This document shows positions 43,796-54,500 of a DNA stretch of 64,000 bases, piece by piece; position 1 is the first letter of the stretch, and each line of letters begins with the position of its first letter. The translations under genes were made by a program, and so were the position numbers. Origin of the DNA: Dipteris shenzhenensis (taxonomy: Eukaryota > Polypodiophyta > Polypodiopsida > Gleicheniales); NCBI GenBank assembly GCA_047967505.1, contig CM106538.1. One strand, 5' to 3'. Below the pieces are notes generated by a model, which saw only the letters and a list, made by a program, of their open reading frames with translations, did not search any database and had not been told where the DNA came from.

Positions 43796-46652
43796 TCATC
43801 CAATGCACATTACCTTGTGCCTCTTCAAATGTGGCAGGCTCCTCTTCATCAAGGAGAGTACCTGCATATGCTGATTCCATTGAATTAGCACCTTCCATGT
43901 GCCTTGCTGCACTGCGAGTCCTGCCAGGTAACGGAGCATCAAGTTTACTCTCCCGGAGAGTCTGTAACAGCCAGTTTGGGACTGTTTTTGCTGCATGTAT
44001 GTCTGCAATTTCTTGCTGCACCACTTGTTCCACTGCCTGTGGAGGAGGCATGACATCCTGTGGTGGAACTGAAGCATTTGAAGGTTGCTGTAAATTCTGA
44101 TTTGGATCAGAAAAATCAGCAGGGGAACCCAAAGCAATGGGTAGCAACCCTTGAAAGACATCTTCTGAAGGTGAAGGCATTTGAAAATCAGCCTGAGTGT
44201 GAGCTGAATTTTCAGAAAATATCACATCTCTACTTACAATGATTTTGCGTGTAGCAGGATTGTAGAGACGATACCCCTTGCTTTCTGCACTGTATCCAAC
44301 AAATATGCATTTGATGGCTTTATCTGACAATTTGTGCCTAAATTCAACTGGTACATGTGCATAGGCAAGGCATCCAAAGACTCGGAAGTGATCCACTGCA
44401 GGCTTCCTGTCATTCCAAACCTCAAAAGGAGTTTTTGTTTTTAAAGCCTTAGTGGGAGCCCTGTTCAAAATGTAATTGGCACACATCAAACCCTCTAACC
44501 AGAATTTATGAGGCATGTGTTTGCTTTTCAGCATACATCTGTCCATCTCCATGAGGGTTCTATTTTTCCTCTCAGCTTTGCCATTTTGCTGAGGGGTTAG
44601 CCTGACTGTGAGCTGATGCACAATACCCTTTTGTTTGAGGAAAGCATCAAATTCTGCAGATAGGTATTCCCCACCTCTATCCGTGCGTAATGTCTGGATC
44701 TTGAGCCCGGTTTCATTTTCAACCATGGCTGAAAAGTGTTTAAACACTGTGAACACTTCAGATTTCTTTTTCAGACCATAAACCCAAGTAAAATTGGAGT
44801 AGTCATCAATAAATGTGACAAAGTAGAGATGACCACCCAATGACGGAGTCCTCATGGGACCACAGACATCACTGTGTATAAGCTGTAATTTGCGAACAGC
44901 TTTAACTGAACCATCCTTCTTGAAGGGAAATCTATGCATTTTACCTAAAATGCACCCTTCACAGGCATGTGGAGGAGGTATCTCAAGAGGTGGCAATGCA
45001 TCAACCATTGAAAATTTCTGAAGTGTCATTAAGCTCTTGTAATGCATGTGGCCATATCTGGCATGCCATAATTCTGCATTTTGCATGGCAACTGTAGGGG
45101 TAGAAATTGCCAAAGCATGAGCTGCTCTTTTCTGAAAAATATCAAGCTGAAAAAGCCCACGCAGCAGAGTACCAGATAACATTAAGGCATAGTTAGCTTC
45201 CCTGTCCCGGACAGCACATTTGTCATCCTCAAAGATGACCTGAAATCCCCCTCTGTTAAGAGTGGACACTGAAAGGAGATTTTTGGTTATGCCAGGCACA
45301 TATAAGACATCAGAAAGTCTGAAAATTGAGCCATCAATTGCAGTGAGCTCAACTTCTCCTGTGCCACGTACTGAATATGAGGAGTTGTTGGCACAAGTGA
45401 CTTTCTTACCAACAGGAGGTGGATGCAAGGAAGTAAAGAGACACTTCCTCGAAGTGATGTGCTTGGATGCACCGCTGTCAAAATACCATGTGTTCAGTGT
45501 TTCATCAACACTGAAAGCAGATGCATTTGAAGGAGAGTCAAAACTGCAAGTAAAAAATGCATATGTATCATCACTGCAAGAAGCTGTACTATCCCGAGCA
45601 TCTGGAACAGCCAACCTAGAATCAGAAATGCAAGATAAAAAGGCATAATCTTGACCAACAAAGTTGGCTGCAGCATCCCCACTGTCAGATGCACAAGGGG
45701 CTGAATCTGAAACAGCCATTCCTGAGCTGTTTTTCTTTTCCTTTGCAATCCTTTTCCTGCATTCTGCTATGTGATGACCTGGCTTTTTGCAGTAGTGACA
45801 AAAACCCTTCTTTTTGGGCTTGCTTGCATCACTTTTAGCCTTTTGTGAAGGCTGTCCTAACCCACTGGAAGGCTGATTTGCTGCTGTTTTTGCCTGTCCT
45901 TTTGTTTTTGATTTGAATTTTGAGAGCATGGCTTGTTCACCTGCACGTGAAGCCAAATTTTTCCTGGTCTGCTCTTCCTGAAGCAGAAGTCCTATCAACT
46001 CATGAAAAGAAAGAGGATTTGCACCCCCCCTCAATGATAAATTCAGCGAAGTGTGAAAGCTGAGATAAGACTCAGGAAGAGAGTTCAGAGTGGTTGTAAT
46101 CATCTCTGAATCAGGAATAATTTCATCTATGTTTAACAACTGCTCTCTGAGATCCTGTAGCTTAGTGAGGTGGACTGACATGGAGTCACCCTCCTCCATA
46201 TGTGTATTGCTCAACTCTCTTTTTAAAAAAGATACCCTGGCATCATTCCGTGTTGCATACATGCTTTCCAAAATATCCCACGCTGCCCTGGAGGTCTTAC
46301 ACGACCGGATATGCGGAATGATTGATCTTTTCACTGAAAGAGAGATGCATGACAAGGCTAAGGCATCCCGTGAATCCCATCTCTTTTGCTCAGGAGTATT
46401 GACTGTAGCTGCACCAACAACTTGTCCTGCAGCTGCACCTTGTGCACGACCTCTTCCACCTCCTTGCTGAGGAGGGGTAGCAGGTGCAATATCTGCTGGT
46501 CGGATTTCATCCCCATTGACATAATCCCATAAATTGCGAGAAATCAGAATATTACGTACCATGAAACTCCAGAGGGAGTAGTTGGTACCATCCAATTTGT
46601 CTTCCTGTGAAAGACCACCGAACTGGAACTCATTCTGATTTTGATGGGCCAT
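43722..46652 (-). CDS. gag-pol: Copia-C Gag, protease and integrase
   Basis: The start at MAHQNQNEFQFGG (46652) is chosen because it begins the Gag domain; the frame is open further upstream by chance. Gag (KLDGTNYSLWSFMVRN onward), zinc knuckle CHYCKKPGHHIAEC (near 45800), protease WYFDSGASKHIT (near 45490), GAG-pre-integrase LWHARYGHMHYKS, integrase core LIHSDVCGPM, TDRGGEY and NGKAERKNRT with 35 residues between the last Asp and Glu. The frame ends at 43722 only because of seven T (plus strand) at 43758-43764; with six, it would join the RT frame. Confidence 0.9.
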   Translation of the reverse strand: MAHQNQNEFQFGGLSQEDKLDGTNYSLWSFMVRNILISRNLWDYVNGDEIRPADIAPATPPQQGGGRGRAQGAAAGQVVGAATVNTPEQKRWDSRDALALSCISLSVKRSIIPHIRSCKTSRAAWDILESMYATRNDARVSFLKRELSNTHMEEGDSMSVHLTKLQDLREQLLNIDEIIPDSEMITTTLNSLPESYLSFHTSLNLSLRGGANPLSFHELIGLLLQEEQTRKNLASRAGEQAMLSKFKSKTKGQAKTAANQPSSGLGQPSQKAKSDASKPKKKGFCHYCKKPGHHIAECRKRIAKEKKNSSGMAVSDSAPCASDSGDAAANFVGQDYAFLSCISDSRLAVPDARDSTASCSDDTYAFFTCSFDSPSNASAFSVDETLNTWYFDSGASKHITSRKCLFTSLHPPPVGKKVTCANNSSYSVRGTGEVELTAIDGSIFRLSDVLYVPGITKNLLSVSTLNRGGFQVIFEDDKCAVRDREANYALMLSGTLLRGLFQLDIFQKRAAHALAISTPTVAMQNAELWHARYGHMHYKSLMTLQKFSMVDALPPLEIPPPHACEGCILGKMHRFPFKKDGSVKAVRKLQLIHSDVCGPMRTPSLGGHLYFVTFIDDYSNFTWVYGLKKKSEVFTVFKHFSAMVENETGLKIQTLRTDRGGEYLSAEFDAFLKQKGIVHQLTVRLTPQQNGKAERKNRTLMEMDRCMLKSKHMPHKFWLEGLMCANYILNRAPTKALKTKTPFEVWNDRKPAVDHFRVFGCLAYAHVPVEFRHKLSDKAIKCIFVGYSAESKGYRLYNPATRKIIVSRDVIFSENSAHTQADFQMPSPSEDVFQGLLPIALGSPADFSDPNQNLQQPSNASVPPQDVMPPPQAVEQVVQQEIADIHAAKTVPNWLLQTLRESKLDAPLPGRTRSAARHMEGANSMESAYAGTLLDEEEPATFEEAQGNVHWMNAMHDELQSIAKKSDLGCCGLATG

Positions 46653-47589
46653 ATCTGAGAAAGAGATTGAAGCAGATACAAAGCTGAATTCCCTTACTGG
46701 GAATAAAATGCACAACTCCCAAAAAACACACCCAAGCACGGGCTGTATATGCAACTTAGATTTCTGCACTTGAGCTGTCAGAAATCTGTTCAAGCATAAA
46801 ACACTCTCCAAAATCTGCCAAAAGTGTTCCAAACACTCCAAGAAAGGCAGTATGTACTGAATACTCCAAAAAATGCTCTCCCAACACAAAAGCCCCAATT
46901 TGTGGCTAGAAATTGCAGCCAGAAAGGGGTCAAAATGCTAAAAACCCCAAATCTGCAATTTAAAACAAAAGCCCCAAATTTCAGACTATATTTCCAATTT
47001 TTCTCCAGATGTAGCTCCAAAATTGCACAATGATTGCAATGGCTGCAATATGCAAAAATGCCCCAAATGTACTCCAAAACAACTGCACCAAACTGTAGTT
47101 TTCTGCAAGAGAAGCCTGTCAAAGAACACCCGAGGTTGACAACAACCGGTCTATATCTGCAAGTACAGATGGTAAGTCCAAACTGTACGGTCAATACTGA
47201 TTGGACGTACTGTACGGAAAGTACGGAACAGGCCGAACAGTACGGGAAGCAAGAGCTGTACGGTCAACTTGTACGGCTTCCTGCGCAGGTACGGCGAGCA
47301 GATACGGGAGCTGCACGACAAACAGGTACGGATATTGTACGGCGCGCAGGTACGGAAGCAGAGCGCTGTACGGCGGCAGATGACGAAACGTACGGAGCTG
47401 GTACGGCGATGTACGGCTGCAGATGGCGAAACGTACAGAGCTGGTACGGCGATGTACGGCGGCAGATGGCGACACTTGCGTCAGGATTCCGTACAGTCGT
47501 ACGGACTGTACGGACAGATTGGAGCGGGCTGGAGCTGGAGGTAAGGCGCTGGTACGAGAAGGAGCAGAGGGCTCAAAGGCCTAGAACCT
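46653..47589 (-). other. Leader of Copia-C
   Basis: About 940 bp between primer site and Gag. The half next to the primer site (47180-47520) is a dense GTACGG array; the rest is A/T-rich without motif. Confidence 0.6.
47180..47520 (-). repeat. GTACGG array in the Copia-C leader
   Basis: By hand count about 19 GTACGG (plus strand) and one CCGTAC in about 340 bp, at irregular spacing. It includes a repeated GCAGATGGCGAAACGTAC-type module near 47380-47440. Confidence 0.8.
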
Positions 47590-47601
47590 GCTCTGATACC
47601 A
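47590..47601 (-). other. Primer-binding site of Copia-C (tRNA-Met(i))
   Basis: The minus strand reads TGGTATCAGAGC two bases inside the 5' (right) LTR. Confidence 0.9.
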
Positions 47602-47603
47602 AA

Positions 47604-47869
47604 TGAAGGAAATGGAGAGAGTGAGAGCTAGAGAGAGTGAGAGAGTCGAAAGCTTGGAAGCTGTAGTTGCAAAATAGAGTGTAAAAGAGTACAACACAAA
47701 GTGAGTAGGATAAGGTTTTGTCCTAGTGACAAAACCTTAGTAGTCACTAACCATAGTTAGTGAACTAACTGCAGTTAGGGGGAAAAACCTCTAAATTGAG
47801 GGAAAAGTGCCCCTAACTAACTTATTATATTACATTGGTCACTGCTGAATTATATCTATAATTCCAACA
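47604..47869 (-). repeat. 5' LTR of Copia-C
   Basis: 266 bp, one difference from the left LTR near the end (ATTCCAACA versus ATTCCAGCA). Confidence 0.93.
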
Positions 47870-48044
47870 GATGGCTGATTATACAGTCTCATTCAGGGAG
47901 AAATTTTTGGATTTGCCTCGGTTTATGCACCTTAATTTTCTCGCAGAGTAGAGGTTTAATTTGGATTGATATGCAAGCCTATCCTTGGAGACAGCATGGC
48001 TTCATTTGTGGGGATTTTAAACTCAACAGGGTGATAATACTTCT
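47870..48044 (+). mobile_element. Plus-strand LINE endonuclease fragment, right of Copia-C
   Basis: Resembles 59540-59690: text like YPWRQHGFICGDF matches FPWRQHAFIYGDF there (the GDF endonuclease motif). Truncated at about 48040, where minus-strand LINE 6 begins. Confidence 0.6.
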
Positions 48045-49148
48045 TTTTGGGTCCCACTGCAAGAACCTGATGGGAAAACTACCATATAATCAGAGTCTTC
48101 AAGACCTAAGTGCCTGGAGAACAGGGTCAGGATCAAGATACCACTATGAGTCCATGCCCCACTCCATGTAACCTGCAATCCTAATAGGTTGGAAGGCAAC
48201 CTCCAAAAGAATATCATTTGAAGATTTGAGAAGTCTGCCTCCCGACTGAACATCAAAGACAAGGGTCTCCTCATGTGCATCCCGCAAGGCAATGATCTGT
48301 AAGGGAACACCCGTCCCCGAGAAATATCCCAACCAAGTGGACTCTGTGATCGGCAAGTCATCTATATCTATCCACTCTGCTGGTATGGCTGCCTCTATCT
48401 GTTGCATCCTGACTGCAATCCCTCTGAGGTGGCCAACTAATAAGAGTCTCTGATCCTCTGGAAGCTATCTAAAAGCCTTTTAGGCACCTATAATGGAAGC
48501 AAGTCCTCTCTCCCATTTAGACCACTGCATATAATGTGACACTCCTAGTGACTGCCTGTCTATTTCTTTGCGAGAGGAGGGTGTAACTCTTTGAAGAGCA
48601 TCTCTGAAGCTGCCCCAAGCTTTCTGAATGGAAGCCATGAGAGGGGAAGGGGGAGATCTAAGATGGGCTGAAGTAAAAATCCATCTTGAGCTGTCCATCC
48701 AATCTCCCCCGTGAGAAGGTGTACAAGACTGAATGCTACGTAGGAAAAAATATTTCCAAGGCTCGCCTAGGCATCAATCCTCTCACTACGAATTTGCAGA
48801 GCAAGGCCATACACTACAAATTCAGATAAGTAATATTGAGACCTTCCCCTGTGGGGAGAATGAGGGTCTCCCAAGCCACCCTAGCTACAACATCTGAGGT
48901 ACCTTCTAACCCATTCCAAAGAAAGCTCCTGACAGGTCTCATGAGCTGAGTGCAAAACAAATCCAAGGATGTCTTTAACGAGGTGAGTGTCTGCGGTGTG
49001 GCATCCAAAAAACAGCCGTATCACCTACCAACTCACTATCCAAAAGCTCATCCTCCTGCCTCAATGGAAGTCTCAGCCCTATAATATCAGCTTGAGCTCT
49101 GAGGTAATAGCTCATAGCTTCGGCCACAAATAAAAAGAGAAAGGGGGC
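48045..49148 (-). pseudogene. LINE 6: RT C-terminal part and beyond
   Basis: Minus-strand frames from 49148: FLFVAEAMSYYLRAQADIIG, then LVGDTAVF at the position of the catalytic ADD motif, MRPVRSFLWNG and a downstream C-terminal region to 48045. Continuous before insertion with 55624-56437. Several stops. Confidence 0.7.
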
Positions 49149-49351
49149 TGTTGGGGTAAAGGCACATTGCCAACCCTTCATTAAAAGATAGGACACCTAT
49201 GACTGTCTTAAGACAGTCATAGGGCAAACCTAATCCTAATAAAACATAAGTGAGTTTGTGGTGTGGCTCACATTGGACTTCACACCCGCACTAGAGTGTC
49301 TCACTCTCACTCTCTTGCTCTCTTCCACTCCACTCTTCTTCCCCCCTATCA
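49149..49351 (+). repeat. 5' LTR of Copia-B
   Basis: TGTTGGGGTA..CCTATCA. The 28-bp perfect palindrome is at 49196-49223, then CCTAATCCTAATAAAACA with an AATAAA signal, and a CT-rich end. Confidence 0.95.
49196..49223 (+). promoter_or_regulatory. 28-bp perfect palindrome in the Copia-B LTR
   Basis: The arm CCTATGACTGTCTT is followed directly by its reverse complement. It is present unchanged at 30937-30964, 37011-37038 and 55468-55495. It may be a dimeric protein site or an RNA hairpin before the polyadenylation signal. Confidence 0.7.
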
Positions 49352-49353
49352 AC

Positions 49354-49365
49354 TGGTATCAGAGC
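49354..49365 (+). other. Primer-binding site of Copia-B (tRNA-Met(i))
   Basis: TGGTATCAGAGC lies two bases after the 5' LTR. Confidence 0.92.
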
Positions 49366-51210
49366 CTCCTTTTCCCTTGCCTCCTCTCCCTAGCTTCCTC
49401 TCCCTAGCCTAACCTTTTCCGTACGGACGTACGGACCGTACCGTACGACCGTACTTCGTCCGTATAGTCGTACGAACGGACTGCGACAGCGCAGCAGCAC
49501 AGTGCGCAGGCGGCGCAGCAGTGCAGAGTGTGGTAGCGGGCGTGGTCACGGGCGTGGTCACAGGCGTGGTCGCAGATCGTGGGCTGTACAGCAGCTACAT
49601 AGCTGCAGGGCGGAGCTGCATCAAGCAGCTATACAGCTGCCTGCAGGTGCATTTCGCGCGCAGGGCGGCGCACTTCGTACACAGGGCAGCAGCAGATCTG
49701 CGGGCAGCAAGGCGGCGCATCGCGCAGGTGCAGGCCTCTTTCGTGCGCCGTACATCTGTACGGCCGTACAGTTGTACGGTGGCCGTACGTCCGTACTGCC
49801 GTACTGCCATACCTACAGGGAGCTGTTTTTTCGTTTTTTGTGCAGCAGGGAGGTACATTTTTCGGTTTTTTCGGGAGCTGTGTCAGGGACTTTCGACAGG
49901 AAGACATCGTTTTTTCTGGATCTGCGTCAGAGGAGTACATTTCTCCTTGGATTTGTACCCTGCACAGGTACAGCAGGTACATCTGTACCCTGCACAGGTA
50001 CACAGGTACTAAAGTACAGCAGGTCCAGCCTTTTTTTTTTTTTGGGAAAGAAAGAGAGGAGAAAGAGCATTCTGCTCTTCATTTCTCTTGATTCAAGGTC
50101 ATTTTTCAGTTCACAAAAACTGTCTTATCTTGAAAGTACAGCCAGTACTTTCATTCATCTCGTGCTTGAGGTGAAGGAACCACAGTGCGTGGTTGATTGC
50201 ACAGTTATTCTGTTCTGGGAATGTAATGCCTTGATTTTGCAAGAGGACATATGCTTTTACTGGGTTGAATCTCAGTTTACAGGTGAGCAGATCATAGGGC
50301 TTTTGCACGGAAGGTGATGCATTGTATGCCTTGAGGCAGTGTGGTGCCAGAGAGCACACTTTTGTCTTGATTTCCGCAGTGTCGAGGTGACATTTACTTG
50401 CAGGTCACATTTCTTGTGCAACACTCAGAGAACTTCAGTTGAGCCACGCTTGGCCAGGGCGCATCGAGTTTACTCGGTCCCTAACTGTCCATCGTTGACA
50501 GTGCTCAAAAGGTTCCTCATTGAGTGTTTGTACGTTGGGATCTGTGTATGTCATTTCTACACAGGGCAGTATATGCATTACACTGGTGGATATTTTTTGT
50601 CAGAGAGATTTTCATGTTGCATGCTACCTCAGTGCTGAGGTGTTCTCCACTTGATTCAGTTGTCAGATCAAGGGGCTTTTGCCCAAACTTTGTTTGACAG
50701 CACTTGGGATACTGACAGAGATCTTCAGATGCATTTTCTCCCCTTGATATAAGGGTGATTGCTTGGGATTTCTCCCATTTTCTGTTGCAGGCTTTGTAAC
50801 AGGCTCAAGGATCATTTACTTTTTTTTTGGATGTTAGTCAAGTGGTTTCTGCAATTTAACTCAGTGCAAGACCTCATCTGAGGTGGGAGAAGTGATCAGT
50901 ACAGTCAGTACAGCAGTGTTTACAGCAGTGTTGGTGATTTTGTCAGATGATTATGCACTGTTAAGCACTTGTTGAGCAGCAGCAGTCTGAAATTACTGTT
51001 CTTTTATGCCTCTTTGAGCTCAGAACAGTGTGTCAGAAGGTACAGTTTTTGCAGGGTCATTTACTGTTTTGCTGCAGATTTTACTGACAGTAAAAACAGC
51101 ACCATTGAGAGTGCTTCTGGCTCTTGAATAGAGCATTTTTTTTTCTGAGAAATCAGAACTTTTATTCAGTCTTTTTACTTCCAGGGTGTCAGGTACTTTC
51201 CTCATCTGAT
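49366..51210 (+). other. Untranslated leader of Copia-B
   Basis: About 1.85 kb. GTACGG/CCGTAC clusters (49420-49490 and 49750-49812), GCAGCAG-rich stretches, GTACCCTGCACAGGTACA repeats (49967-50010), then a part homologous to Copia-A with the twin hairpin block (50465-50502). Open frames at 49502-50317 are composition-driven and show no domain. Confidence 0.65.
49420..49812 (+). repeat. GTACGG/CCGTAC clusters in the Copia-B leader
   Basis: Two dense clusters, at 49420-49490 (including CCGTACGGACGTACGG and CCGTACCGTACG) and 49750-49812 (several CCGTAC and GTACGG on both strands). Confidence 0.75.
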
Positions 51211-51453
51211 ATGGCATTAGGGGGAAGTGATGCTTCTATTCTAAACATAAAGAAACTGGAAGGAGCACACAACTATCCATTATGGGCAGAACAATGCTTG
51301 AATGTACTTCTGTTAAAGAAGATTGCTAAGCCCATAAGGGTGAAGGGTGTCAAGCCATCTGATATGTCAGCTGATGACTGGGAAGAGCTTGACTTGTCCG
51401 CGAGGGCAGCTATCATGCTCACTATTTCAGACACTCTTGTGTTCAATGTATAG
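51211..51453 (+). CDS. gag: Copia-B Gag N-terminus, up to the premature stop
   Basis: 80 codons starting MALGGSDASILNIKK, matching the Copia-A Gag start. It ends at TAG 51451-51453 where Copia-A has CAG. The frame continues downstream without a shift (51454 onward) into the large open frame, so the stop is the only break. Confidence 0.85.
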   Translation: MALGGSDASILNIKKLEGAHNYPLWAEQCLNVLLLKKIAKPIRVKGVKPSDMSADDWEELDLSARAAIMLTISDTLVFNV

Positions 51454-51558
51454 GCTGAAAAGACCTCTTATGGTCTATGGCAAAGACTAGAAGAATTATA
51501 TGCCCAAAAGAGCTCAGCCAGTAAGGTTTATTGGCTGAAGAAGCTGGTTGATCTTCGC

Positions 51559-54500
51559 ATGAAGGAAGGTACAGCTATGACCTCACACTTGAGTGAGTTC
51601 AATGCTATCTTTACACAGCTGATTGCACAGGGGTTGAACCTTGATGAGGAGTTCAAGGCTACTTTCTTGCTGTGTACCCTCCCCGAGAGTTGGGACACTT
51701 TCAAGACCACCTTGTCAAACTCGAATGCCACTCTTATTTATGCTGATGTAGAGAGCTCTCTCCTTATGGAGGAGATGAGCAGGAAGAATAATGCGGGCAG
51801 CAAGTCTTCAAATGCTTTGCAGGTACAGGACAGAGGCAGGACTCAGCAGAAGGGGAGATCTGCTAGTAAGTCCAAATCCCGCAGTCAGTCCCGTGGCAAA
51901 AAGGACATTGAATGCTTTTATTGTGGCAAGAAGGGACATGTGAAGTCGAAGTGCTTCAAGTTCATACGGGATCAGAAAGCCAAGAAGGCTGAAACAAAGG
52001 ATGCAGGAAATGCAAGCAAAGGCAAAGGCAAGGCCAAGGCAGATGACTTGGATGCAGTGAATGTTGCAGCAGAGGACAGTGACAGTGACATACATGATGT
52101 TTTATGCTCTTCTGCTGTAATAGCACATGCTTGGGTTATTGATGGCCATGACATGCACACCTGGCTCTTGGAATCAGGTGCCTCTTTTCATGTTACTCCT
52201 CATAGGGAGTGGTTTACTTCCTACACAAGTACTCATGGAGTTGTTCATCTTGGGAACAACTATGCATGTCAGATTGCAGGGATTGGCAGTATACAGATAG
52301 TATTTCCTGATGGACGCACATTCATGCTTGATGGTGTCCGCCATGTGCCGCAAATCAAGAAAAATCTGATTAGCACTGGCTTATTGGATGACAGTGGTTA
52401 CCACACCACATTTGGGGATTCCAAATGGGTGATTACTGATGGCCAGACTGTAGTGGCTGAGGGTTTTAAGAGTGATACCTTGTACCCTCTTAATGTTTCC
52501 AGTGTGGGTAATCATGTTGTTGCCATAACCGAGCTGCCAAAGGTTTCATTGTGGCATAGCCGGTTGGGACACATGTCTGTTAAAGGAATGCAAGAACTGT
52601 CACGTTTGGGTTATCTGCCGCCTCTCTCTTTTTCAGATTTGCCTACTTGTGATCATTGTATTTTTGGCAAGCATTCTGTGACTCCTCATAAGAGGAGATC
52701 TCCCCAGAATAGAGCACCACTTGATCTAGTGCACACTGATTTGTGTGAGATGCCACAGTTATCACTAGGGGGTGCAAAATATTTTATTACTTTCATTGAT
52801 GATGCCACACGTAAGGTGTGGGTCTATTTCTTGAAGCATAAGGGAGATGCCTTAGATGCTTTCAAGAAGTTTGTCGCTCAGGTAGAGAATCGGACAGGTC
52901 GTAGGCTGAAATGCCTCAGATCCGATAATGGGGGTGAGTATGTGTCACATGCTTTTGTGCAGTTTTGCCAAGCTAAGGGCATCAAACAGGAACTCACAGC
53001 CCCTCATAATGCATCTCAAAATGGTGCAAGTGAGCGGATGAATCGAACTATTCAGGAAAAGGTTCGATGTATGTTGTCTTATGCTGCATTACCCCATGGC
53101 TTTTGGGCAGAAGCCGTGCAAACAGCAGTTCACATTATTAACAGGTCGCCAAACAAGGCTTTGGAGTTGAAAGTGCCAGAGGAGGTGTGGTCTGGCAAGC
53201 CACCCTCATACAAGCACTTACGTGTATTTGGCTGCGAGTGCTTTGCTCATGTACGCAAAGAACTACGCACCAAACTGGATCCAAAGTCTATCAGATGCAT
53301 CTTTATGGGTTATGGTGACGAAGGTGAAATGGGGTACAGGTTATGGGATCCCGTTAAACGGAAGATTATACGCAGCAATGATGTCATCTTTAAAGAGGAT
53401 AGTGTACACAAGAAACCCGTGCAACCTGTGGAATACAGGAGGGTTATTTATGATGATGTTGGACAGCAAAGAATGCCCATTTATATGCAGCAGCAGGCTG
53501 CTGCAGATCACCCTGTTCAAGAGGGTATACAGGCTGAAAATCAGCCAGATAATTTTGCCAATGATGCACCACTGGATGTGCCAACAGATGGGGCTGTAGA
53601 ACAGCCAGATATGGTGGTACAGCCACCCGTCATGCATGAACAACAGGCTGGACAGCAGCCTAATGCGGAACATTTTGTTAGGAGGAGCTCCCGTGCACAA
53701 CGGCCTCCTGTCAGGTTTGTTCCAGGAGCCAATAATGTGGCTGATTTTATCATGCTGACTGATTGTGGTGAGCCTTCCAGCTTCAAGGAAGCTATGGGAA
53801 GAACAGAGAAAAAGAAGTGGGAGAAAGCCATGCAATCTGAAATGGACTCCCTACTTCAGAATGATACATGGGACTTGGTGCAGTTACCTGCAGGCAGAAA
53901 GGTTTTGCCATGCAAGTGGGTTTACAAAGTCAAAGTGGATTCAAATGCTTTACCTCGGTATAAGGCCAGATTGGTTGCCAAGGGATTTAAGCAGGAGAAG
54001 GGCATTGACTTTGATGAGATTTTTTCCCCTGTAGTCAAGATGACTACTTTGAGAGCAGTATTAGCTCTTGTTGCTCATGATGACATGGATTTATGTCAGA
54101 TGGATGTGAAGACAGCTTTTCTTCACGGAGATCTCCATGATGAGATCTATATGAGTCAGCCAGAGGGATATGCTGTTAAAGGGAAAGAGCAGCTTGTGTG
54201 TAAGCTCAAAAGGAGCTTGTATGGACTCAAGCAGGCACCAAGAGAATGGTACAAGAAGTTTGATGCCTTCATGCAGTCCCAAGGGTATCATCGGTGTGAG
54301 ACCGATCATTGCTTATACACCAAACGGGCAAAGGATGGCAGTTTGATGCTACTCATTCTGTATGTGGATGACATGCTTATTGCCAGTAAATCTCAGCATG
54401 AGATTAATGCTTTGAAGAAACAACTGCATAAGTCTTTTGACATGAAAGACTTGGGTGATGCAAATCATATTCTTGGCATGCGTATTACTCGTGACAGGTC

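Larger units (their letters stand above)
42007..47869 (-). mobile_element. Copia-C LTR retrotransposon
   Basis: 5.86 kb, minus strand, with 266-bp LTRs at 42007-42272 and 47604-47869 that differ at one base by eye. Perfect GATGG duplication (42002-42006 and 47870-47874). tRNA-Met(i) primer site and purine tract are in place. Gag-pol is open except for one extra A in a homopolymer. Very young. It belongs to a different Copia lineage from A and B. Confidence 0.95.

Noticed and set aside
49502-50317. 271-codon open frame in the Copia-B leader
   Set aside because: Arg/Ala/Gly-rich from GC-rich repeats, absent as a frame in Copia-A, and located before gag.
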